Below, piece after piece: positions 58,101 to 64,000 of a stretch of DNA of 64,000 nucleotides (position 1 is the first letter of the stretch; every line of letters starts with the position of its first letter). This stretch comes from Acanthaster planci (Eukaryota > Echinodermata > Asteroidea > Valvatida > Acanthasteridae), in assembly GCF_001949145.1 (NCBI RefSeq), contig NW_019091490.1, positions 1,279,296-1,343,295 on the forward strand, given 5' to 3'. The notes beneath the pieces are model-generated. The model was not told the origin of the DNA. It did not search any database and saw only the letters and a program-made list of their open reading frames with translations. The position numbers and the translations under genes were made by a program.

Positions 58101-61100
58101 ACAGACGGCCATGAACGTTTCGACGACGTCAGTTTGGTCTTGGGCTTCTGGTTTCCAAACAGAAGGAGCAAAGAATTCAGGTAGGGGAAGAATGAACTTT
58201 TTTTAAAAAATTAGGCTGGATCATGACTTACATTTGGAATTCACAACTCAAAATTGGATGCACTCTTGGATGGAAAATGCATAACTTGGACGCAATGGAC
58301 AGAGGTGTGTTTCTGGAAAAGGTCTGCATTAAGGGTTAAAATGTCAGCAATGTCTGCTTATCACACAGTGTACATATTAACCACTAGCTGCCGGGTGGAT
58401 TTTTCTTGAGCAAGACAAGATGCCGGCTCATTTTCAAGATTTTCCGTTTTAAAAATTCTGCAAAAATTCATCATTTCATTCAATGGCCGTTTATACCAAA
58501 ATGAAGGACTCTTTGGGCACTATTCTAAAGCTGACAGGTAAAATTCATTGACTCCTGAATATTTCAGCCAGGCCTGCAGCCTTGGAAAAAGAGCCCAGAT
58601 TGTGCGGTGTTACATGAGATTCTTTTGTTCCCGATACCGGCACAGTGCACTGCTGACCTCTTTTCAATAGGGGCCAGATTAGCGTGCAGTGGTGCTGTGT
58701 GGCTCATCGCTACGGTGGTGGAGAGCTTTTGTCCCCGGTGGTAATCCGCTCGCTCTAAATGCCTCAAACCGTGGTATACTGTTTCAAAACAAGGCTGGAT
58801 TTTCTCCACTATTGGGAGCGAAAAAATGTCGGTAATGCCCAGCAGCTCAGTCTTTGTGCTGAGCACAGTCTTTTGTCATAAGGCCCAACTCTTTTGTCCC
58901 AGTTCCGGGCTCCCCGGCTCTGCATATAAAGCCTATGTACTCAAAAACGGGTCGCCCGGCAGGAAGTGGTTAAAGTGAATGAAATTCAATTCAATTTGCT
59001 GAGATTTTGAAGCAGAATTTCTGAAAACACAAGCAAAATAAAGTTGCCATAAAAATGTGTCACTTGGTAGCAAATATTCAAATATGTAATAGTGAGGTTG
59101 CAATGTTTTTTTGAGAATCCCAAATTGAAGTATGTATTTTTGTAATTTTTAATAAAGCAAAGTAAAATTTCATGACAAAGAAACAAGTTCTCTGCACGTA
59201 CGTGCCGGAAAGAGACTAACTGTCTTAGAGCAGAGCTGGACAAACATGGCGCCCACTGCGGAACACACCTCCTCGTTGTCTCCGAAAAGGATGATAATCT
59301 GTCAACGAAATCAGTGAAACGAATACAAAATGTGGAAGGAAAATGAAGCGGCATCGGAAAGTTGTAGCTGCGGCTTGGGAAAGCATGCAGTGGCAGCAAA
59401 GACTCAATTACCATTGGCTCTGTGTTTGGCCTAGTCACAGCCACAGGATTTGGACATGCTGTTGGTCAGGCGAGTCTTTCAAATCATCCATTTATTACTT
59501 TAATTCCTGTGATGGCTGTTCAAAATCTAGGTAGACTGTGGATTGAGTTGTCAATCCTCGTTCTCAGTGGTGGAGCCAGCATTTATAAACAGGGCGGAGG
59601 GGAAGGACAGTATTGACAAAAGGAGGGAAGGACCAGGCGGAACCAAAATGGCCGTTCATTATGTGCGCCGTACTGCGTGTCGCTGCTGTGTGATAGTTAC
59701 CCATGTGCACTGACGCATAATCCGCCATTTTGGTTCCGATAATTGAGACACTCACGTTGCAACTCTCTCCATGCACAGGGGCCAATTTCATAGAGCTGCT
59801 CAAGCACAGAATTTGCTTAAGCACGTAAAAAACCTTGCTAGATAAACAAAGGTTACCAGCTCAAACTCTCTGTGATTGTCATGCTAACCAAAAGACAGGT
59901 AAATACCATTCCAAAGCAATATACATCACAAGAAGTTTTGGCTGGTAACCTGATTTGTCAAGCAAGGTTTTTTACGCTTAAAATATTTTTTTGCTTAAGC
60001 AGTGCTACGAAACTAGACCCAGCTCTGACGGAGGTTAACTCCAAAATACACGCGAGGCATATTTGCAGTGATACCTTTTGTCTTCTCGATTATTAAATTT
60101 GAAAAATGAAAAGGTATTTCCTTTTGAAAAGTTAATTATAATTGGGGAGGGGGGGTGCGCACCGAGCATGCCCACTCAGGATCCATTAGATTGGCTTACC
60201 TTTGCGAGGAAAGAAAGTCATTTACATGTATGGTAGTGACTAGGCTTCGAAACCATTTTAAAAAGAACAAAACGTGAAATCAAATAATAACTAGACCCAC
60301 AAACCCTCACTGCAGCGTCTATGTACGGTACAGTACTTCCAATTTTCACTGCGCTCAAACATTCATTCAATATAAAAAAAAGCTGAAGAAACGTAAAATA
60401 ACAGAGAGGGTTCTTGACATAGAGAGAAACTCTTGGGAAAACCGGCCCAGGCAGGTCAGACACATTCTAACTTTCTGTTTTCAGTCTAGTGAAAAACACT
60501 CTACTACAAATCTGGAGACAAACACATTCGTATGGGTCGTGCTATAAATTTTGGTCCAATTTTTTTTTTGACGTCTCTGCCACATCTGACATAGTCCAGT
60601 TCAGAAAGTTGTTTATCATTTCTTTCACCGCCCTGTGCAAAAACTTTGTACACGTACGCGTACACGTAAGCCCGTTAATTAAATGGAGAGATGTGACGCT
60701 CACACCCCAATTCTGTGTGTTTGACCCCCTGTCGGTGGATAATACACTGCCACTGTGCACAGGCAAGGAACACACGCACAGCAGAAATGCATTCCAGGGA
60801 GTGGACTGCATCTGACACGTTGTTGAGAATGCCATCTTCACTTTCCAACAGTGTTTGAGTAATGCAAATAACTTGACGCACAAATAAAGGTAGTTTTCAT
60901 ATTAAACAGGTCAGCTGAAAAGGGGACACCAAAGTGACACACTTTTGGTCTCCAAATTTACTGAGTGACCCACATGGTATTTCAGAAAAACCTATAGAAC
61001 TTTGATTCGATATTGTCGAGGCCATTGGAAGACCAGTGACAAGACCAGTGACAAGACCAGTGACAAGACCAGTGACAAGACCAGTCACAAGACCAGTCAC

Positions 61101-63731
61101 AAGTAACGGGTTGAACAATGGCTTTTGTTGCAGTTCATTTGAATAGCCTGTGACTTGACTTCAGACTGGAGGTCTTGTCTTGCATTGGTCTCATAATGGT
61201 CTTGCGGGGTCTTGTGATGGTCTTGCGGGGTCTTGTGATGGTCTCAAGGTCCCATTTTAGTTTCTGCCTTAGAAGTACAAGTTTAAAAAAGAAGGCAACC
61301 AAATAACAAAGAAAAAAAAAAAACATACCTGAATCAGGGCAAATATACAATGTAACGACATAACTAACCCAGATTAAAGGATATTGAAGCAAGCTTTGCA
61401 AAGCTCAACGTTTTCTTATTACCAAAGGAGGGTCCTGGGTCAAAACCTATGTCCACCTCAATACTACTATCTGATTAAGCTAACCCGTGACTGACTTTGT
61501 GGGTAAGTTTTAAAAGGGTTCAAGTGGGTACAACTCAAACTTTAATGTAATTTCATTACAGTTTGAGTTGTACCCACTTGAACCCTTTTTAGAACTTTGC
61601 AAGACTCATTTTATGATAACACAACATGGGCACTGTGTAATTAATACATGTAATAAAGTACACGTTTCTGTACATAACACTGCCCTCAAGTATATATCCC
61701 CCAGCTTATGATAAGCCGACAAATATACATGTAGCTCATGATAAGAAATGCTCGGAAATATTGGCTGAGTTCGGGCAGCTTGTTCTCGAATGTTCAGAAA
61801 TAGCTTGATTTCTTGTTCGTGAGTCGGCCGCTAAAACGCTAGGAATGTACAGCCGGTTGTGGTTACTAGTTATTTCTAGCATACAAGCAGCGTGCAACAT
61901 GGCGGCGTCCTCATGCATTCTTCGAGAGTTAATATTTGAGCTAACGAAAAAAAAAAGTCATATCTGTCATGGAAAATTATTGATGCCATCTCGATAGCTT
62001 TTGCAGCTTTTCAAAAATCAAATCTCGCAAGTTTTCCTGTGTGTTCGTGTAAAACCCTGACGAGGAGGTGGTGTGTGAACCTGTTCCGAGAACAGTGTTC
62101 TTGGGTCATGTTCCCACCGTTCAAGCACGAGAACGCGAAACCTGTGTCAAGAACAGGCCCGCCCGAACTTGACAATTAAGTCCTAAAGTGAGAAGTTAAA
62201 TGCTACCCTGTAAACTACAACAAACTCAAAAATAATAAAATGCAAAAGTGTTGAAGAGAGCTACAGGTAGGTTTCCCAAGGCTGCAACTCATAAAACACA
62301 CCTGGATTTCTCGTATGTCAAAGACCAACTCCAACGCTTTTAAAAATTTTGAAACTTTTGAATGGTGTCTTCAAGTTTTATGAAAAATTTCTGAAATCTG
62401 ACCACTGGCAGGGCTGTTGAGAAACAAAATTTGTATGATTTGATACTGGAGAAAACATTGAAATTGGTACCCATGGCACGAGTGGTTCTACAACAAACGT
62501 ACATGTGCATGAACATGGAGCTACATGTGCCTGCACCGCGTACCGAGGATCGATCTGTGGGCCGGGTCTACTGTGCCGCATTATTTCTTTTCCGTCACGA
62601 GTTGGTGTTCCTTTCTTCAAGATTTACAATAATGCTAAAATTGCGCATCATTGGTGGATGTATTGGAAATTCTGCAAAAGAACCAGGATGGAAATTCTTT
62701 GAGTTTCCGAAGGATGAGAGCATTCTTCAAGTTCGTACTGTCGTCCATGCATGCCTAAAACGCATGCACTGTAGTATCTCCTCTCCACGGTCATACATCA
62801 CACAAATCAATATTCATGAGATGCTAATGAGTCGTGACGACACGCCCATTTTTACAATACCGGACTGGACTCGCAGGAAAATGGGTATATTTTTGTGTTT
62901 TATTGACACAAAAATGTGTCCTGCCAGGGAGATATTGATATTTGCAACTTTTATTAGACTTGGCTCTTCTGAATTGGATTCAATATGAGAAAAGTTAGCA
63001 TCATTGGAGTTGGTCTTTAAAAGTCACTGTCTTTACGCATTCCACAATGGGTCAAGAAACTTTGGCCATAAATAGAGAAATTTTATGGAAGTCTAGAGGA
63101 CACGAAACGGGGGAGTCAAGTTGGCGTAGTGGTTCTTTTCGCGGTCCAGGCTCGATTCTCCGCTCGGCTCACAAGTGGATTGAGTTTTCAGTCCCTGCAT
63201 GTGCCTGATTCTGTCGGTTTTACCAAAGATATTCCTCTGGGGCGTTCGCCCCACCTCTAAAACTGTAACAACATCTCATTGTCCTCTCTCTACAGGTTTC
63301 TTCGGGCTTGCGAGCTACAGTGCCTAGGGTGCTTTTAAGAAATCTTTGGTGTCATCACCAGAAATAAATAATAATAACTGAGAAAATATGCTTGACACGG
63401 TCGAGTCTGATACACACTTGGGCTGGGAAAAGACTCACCTGAAATATCCCTGGCAACCAACATGGTCCCTTCGAACAGCTATGTTCATGAAACCTTAAAC
63501 CTTAGAGATCAAAGATGTTATTGCTGACAAAAAAAAACAAACAAAGTGAAATTCCAGGAGAAAATTGGGCCTGGCTGAACAACAGTGACGTACCTGCTTG
63601 GCCAGGTCCAAGACGGCCGACTGTGGCAGAGCGTTGTAAATGGTTGCTACCAGCTCGGCGAGCTGGGGTATCATCGGCTGCATGTCGTCTAGCAGGGTGC
63701 GGCTGGCTCGCCGCAGCAACTCGCAGACGGC
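37074..63731 (-). CDS. IPO13: Importin-13, C-terminal part (7 exons, 5' end beyond the window)
   Basis: Importin-13 is a bidirectional karyopherin-beta that carries cargo through nuclear pores under Ran control. Seven exons splice in phase to 783 nt, encoding the last 260 residues and a TGA stop. The product follows human IPO13 throughout: TLLDDMQPMIPQL (human TLLDDFAPMVPQL), AAIFQCGLMAVTLPENPTIR (human KAVFQCAVLALKFPEAPTVK), ADVLFTLNKHCFSQLSGW (human ADILFALNKHCFSLLSMW), and the terminal LCRGLHGTDY-like block MCRGLHGTEYAEY. This covers the last HEAT repeats. Related transportin-3 is less similar in these blocks. Introns range from about 0.7 to 16.4 kb, far larger than in the neighbouring apoB-like gene. 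Confidence 0.93.
37830..37842. other. Assembly gap (13 N)
   Basis: Unresolved bases inside the last IPO13 intron. A further single N is at 45067 within a minisatellite. Confidence 1.
38150..38283 (-). repeat. Possible tRNA-derived SINE fragment
   Basis: On the minus strand TGGCTGAGGGG resembles a polymerase III A box and GGGTTCAAATCC a B box. The spacing is longer than in a tRNA, so this is a derived repeat rather than a working tRNA gene. Confidence 0.35.
42385..42580 (-). mobile_element. 3' tail of a CR1/L2-like LINE
   Basis: The minus strand ends GTTGATCCCG, an A-rich stretch, then ATAAATGAAATGAAATGAAC. Short ATGAA-type microsatellite ends are typical of CR1/L2-clade 3' termini, and the LINE fragment at 55.5 kb ends similarly (GCGCTTAAGAAATGAAATG). 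Confidence 0.4.
42582..42875. repeat. Higher-order minisatellite (69-bp units of an ACTTGTGACTTG motif)
   Basis: ACCAAATGACTTGTGACTTG starts at 42582, 42651, 42720 and 42784, and a diverged copy at 42853 (spacings 69, 69, 64, 69). Each unit itself contains two or three copies of ATGACTTGTGACTTGACT. Confidence 0.9.
44930..45335 (+). repeat. Minisatellite-armed repeat, copy A
   Basis: The left arm repeats CACAAGTCCAGTCATAAGTC, the right arm repeats ACTTGTGATGGACTTACAGG (about 21 bp). Between them (about 45105-45190) is a core with AAGTAACCGGGTGACCAAG and TTGCTTAAGACTGAGTGACT. It is related to copies at 55.97, 56.28 and 61.03 kb. Confidence 0.75.
46290..46640. repeat. Degenerate G/T-rich GGGTTTG-like repeat
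   Basis: The plus strand is almost free of C and contains many GGTTTGGG / GGGTTTGA / GAGGGTTA words. It looks like a decayed simple repeat and resembles, but is not, a clean telomere array. Confidence 0.6.
47251..47278. repeat. Small perfect inverted repeat
   Basis: 13-bp arms (CACTGTCCTGTTT and its exact reverse complement) separated by two bases. Confidence 0.8.
48522..48730. repeat. 33-bp minisatellite, about six units
   Basis: The minus-strand translation falls into six consecutive 11-residue units with pattern x-[LF]-F-x-x-x-x-K-x-x-x, and the DNA repeats CACTTGCGTGAAAAGGC every ~33 bp. It is unlikely to be coding, as no splice context or family signal exists. Confidence 0.7.
49685..49768. 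repeat. Direct duplication of 42 bp
   Basis: ATCCACAGTTCGTGTTGACA at 49685 recurs at 49727 with one change, and both copies continue through GCCGAATCACATCCAAATGT. Confidence 0.85.
53616..53797 (-). CDS. IPO13: IPO13 penultimate exon
   Basis: 60 residues plus two bases: AIGGAAPRTVIESLADVLFT, LNKHCFSQLSGWLPELM and DQREQFAKTVL. It is highly similar to human AIGGQASRSLMDCFADILFA and following. The acceptor is CTACACAG and the donor GTAAGG. Phase 2 exit. Confidence 0.94.
54021..54479. mobile_element. hAT-type MITE with 8-bp TSD
   Basis: Terminal inverted repeats begin TAGGGCTG[TA]G, followed by AT-rich TTCGAATA-type sequence at both ends. The flanking octamers are TTTGCTGG and TTTTCTGG, a 7/8 match, as expected for an aged hAT insertion. 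The 459-bp element has no transposase. It sits in the IPO13 intron before the penultimate exon. Confidence 0.75.
54968..55537 (+). mobile_element. 3' fragment of a CR1/L2-like LINE (reverse transcriptase C-terminus)
   Basis: A 120-residue open frame contains the hallmark C-terminal block of non-LTR retrotransposon polyproteins: LHWLPVRACVEFKILLLVFK, APSYLTDLI, AGPRLWNSLPNQL and FKRAIKTCLF. A 3' UTR follows, ending GCGCTTAAGAAATGAAATG. The element is 5'-truncated, as is usual, and inserted antisense to IPO13. Confidence 0.8.
55797..55886 (-). CDS. IPO13: IPO13 exon (3rd from the end)
   Basis: 30 residues, phase 0-0: MSFISQSENLPVLSEALAQH then GRSLLELVLK. Human IPO13 has VVQEDGRMLLIAVLE at this place. 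The acceptor is CCCTAG and the donor GTAATA. Confidence 0.9.
55970..56135 (+). repeat. Minisatellite-armed repeat, copy C
   Basis: It has short arms and a core containing CACAAGCAACAGGGCGAACA, GAAGGAAT-like AAAGGAATGTGTTCTGT, and CTTAAGACTGGGTGATTTGT, in the same orientation as copies A and B. Confidence 0.65.
56275..56580 (-). repeat. Minisatellite-armed repeat, copy D (opposite orientation)
   Basis: Read on the minus strand it has GACCAGTCACAAGTATCAGG, GTGAACATTGATGAAGGAAT, GTTGCAGCTCATTGGAGTAG and TTCAGACTGGAGGACTTGTG, in the same order as the cores of copies A-C. It lies about 140 bp from copy C, facing it. Confidence 0.7.
57273..57398 (-). CDS. IPO13: IPO13 exon (4th from the end)
   Basis: 42 residues, phase 0-0: LLKKQSSVFVREGCNPAAIF through IRSSCNFF. 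It corresponds to human LKRKPDLFLCERLDVKAVFQ through TVKASCGFF. The acceptor is CTGCAG and the donor GTGAGT. Confidence 0.92.
58095..58147 (-). CDS. IPO13: IPO13 micro-like exon (5th from the end)
   Basis: A 53-bp exon too short to stand out as an open frame. Joined in phase it reads QAQDQTDVVETFMAVCAI, matching human QGPRDHPDIVDSFMQLLAQ. I looked for it because the flanking exons had incompatible phases. The acceptor is AACCAG and the donor GTAAGT. Confidence 0.85.
59202..59298 (-). CDS. IPO13: IPO13 exon (6th from the end)
   Basis: Encodes IIILFGDNEEVCSAVGAMFV through TVSLFPA plus one base, matching the human stretch LVHIFAHE...VTSVTLTLF. The acceptor is TTGACAG and the donor GTACGT. Phase 1 exit. 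Confidence 0.88.
59778..60020. mobile_element. MITE with GGGCC..AAGCA terminal inverted repeats
   Basis: The left end GGCCAATTTCATAGAGCTGC and the reverse complement of the right end GGGTCTAGTTTCGTAGCACT agree over most positions and continue into TTGCTTAAGCA. The interior has AGCAAGGTTTTTTACG and its inverse. Non-coding, about 243 bp. Confidence 0.65.
61031..61250 (+). repeat. Minisatellite-armed repeat, copy B
   Basis: Six 12-bp units GACCAGT[GC]ACAA (61031-61102) lead into a core with AAGTAACGGGTTGAACAATG, GTTGCAGTTCATTTGAATAG and ACTTCAGACTGGAGGTCTTG. A right arm of TCTTGCGGGGTCTTGTGATGG units follows. Confidence 0.8.
61512..61589. repeat. Perfect 30-bp inverted repeat (hairpin)
   Basis: Arms 61512-61541 and 61560-61589 are exact reverse complements, separated by 18 bases. 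The arms begin AAAAGGGTTCAAGTGGG. It lies in an IPO13 intron. Confidence 0.9.
62632..62820 (+). pseudogene. Decayed THAP-type zinc finger fragment
   Basis: The frame reads IIGGCIGNSAKEPGWKFFEF then PKDE, HACLKR and SPRSYI. This matches the order of a THAP domain: first zinc Cys pair, the F-x-F-P-K-D block, a basic helix, and the S-Y-I-C-x-x-H-F end. The first Cys appears as Arg (CGC, one transition from TGC), the conserved Trp is missing and the final C..H pair is lost. It is probably a relic of a transposase or THAP gene. Confidence 0.5.
63110..63380 (+). mobile_element. tRNA-derived SINE
   Basis: The head has an A-box-like TGGCGTAGTGG and a B-box-like GGCTCGATTCTC. A non-tRNA body follows (CTACAGTGCCTAGGGTGC) and an AATAAATAATAATAA tail. 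Spacing between the boxes is short, so the head carries a deletion and is unlikely to be active. Confidence 0.5.
63594..63731 (-). CDS. IPO13: IPO13 exon (7th from the end)
   Basis: 46 residues, phase 0-0: AVCELLRRASRTLLDDMQPM through SAVLDLAKQ. Human IPO13 has AVCAIFEKSVKTLLDDFAPM here and ALDLTRQ at the end. The acceptor is CACCCAG and the donor GTACGT. It is more GC-rich than its flanks. Confidence 0.93.
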
Positions 63732-64000
63732 CTGGGTGCGCAAACAGAGACTGCTGAGTTACACTCTGCCTTGGGAGGAGCACGGGGAATTTTCCAAAAC
63801 TCTGACTCATCTCTGTATCTGCCTTGGCCTTGCTTTTAATCCTCCGACTTTAAAGTTGTTACCTTAACAACAGTTGCTATCAAAACATCGACCCACATGC
63901 TATTAAGCGAAAGATTACAGTTTTATCATTTAATTCAAAAATTAGAGGACTACAAGTGACTAAAAGTTTGATAACAGGGATGAAGCCAGAGATGTGAAAC
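63732..64000. other. IPO13 intron, right edge
   Basis: No exon is recognised. The next upstream IPO13 exon would encode the segment before AVCELL and must lie beyond the window. Confidence 0.6.

Larger units (their letters stand above)
59299..63593 (-). other. IPO13 intron of 4.3 kb
   Basis: It holds the MITE at 59.8 kb, minisatellite-armed copy B, the 30-bp hairpin, a THAP-like relic and a SINE. No coding exon of IPO13 is needed here, because the flanking exons are adjacent in the human protein and agree in phase. Confidence 0.65.

Overview
The window is animal nuclear DNA. Genes are split into many exons with GT..AG introns, intergenic and intronic DNA is AT-rich and full of short transposons and minisatellites, and there is a 13-base run of Ns (37830-37842) plus a single N (45067). 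Two protein genes can be read with confidence, both on the minus strand. Their closeness to human APOB and IPO13, the compact introns of the first gene, and the repeat types point to a marine invertebrate, most likely a non-vertebrate deuterostome such as an echinoderm. The species cannot be fixed from sequence alone.

Region 1-24890 is one gene, read right to left: an apolipoprotein B-like large lipid transfer protein. I could splice 25 exons with phases that agree at every junction, from a TATA box (24883-24890) and signal-peptide exon (24775-24820) to an exon cut by the left edge. The visible CDS is 12,539 nt, about 4,180 residues, and is incomplete at the C-terminus. The first ~1,075 residues follow human apoB closely, including paired cysteines of the lipid-transfer module. 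A giant 4,886-bp exon (3699-8584) then carries the most striking feature: 39 consecutive units of exactly 35 residues (3900-7994), with no insertion or deletion and many N-glycosylation sequons. After it come about 960 residues of amphipathic helices with their own internal repeats.

Region 24.9-37 kb is intergenic DNA, presumably including the importin gene's 3' UTR. I see no further gene there. It holds a nested pair of inverted-repeat elements (29532-30774) with 6-bp target duplications, and two copies of another MITE (34317-34501 and 34917-35109).

Region 37-64 kb is the 3' part of importin-13 (IPO13): seven exons encoding the last 260 residues, all phase-consistent and matching the human C-terminus. 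Its last intron is about 16.4 kb. The introns hold a hAT-type MITE, two 3' fragments of CR1/L2-like LINEs, a tRNA-type SINE, a decayed THAP-domain fragment, a perfect 30-bp hairpin, several minisatellites, and four copies of an unusual repeat whose single-copy core is flanked by GACCAGTCACAA-type minisatellite arms.

Functionally the two genes look unrelated. One makes a secreted lipid-carrying particle protein; the other makes a nuclear transport receptor. I see no operon-like or regulatory link between them.
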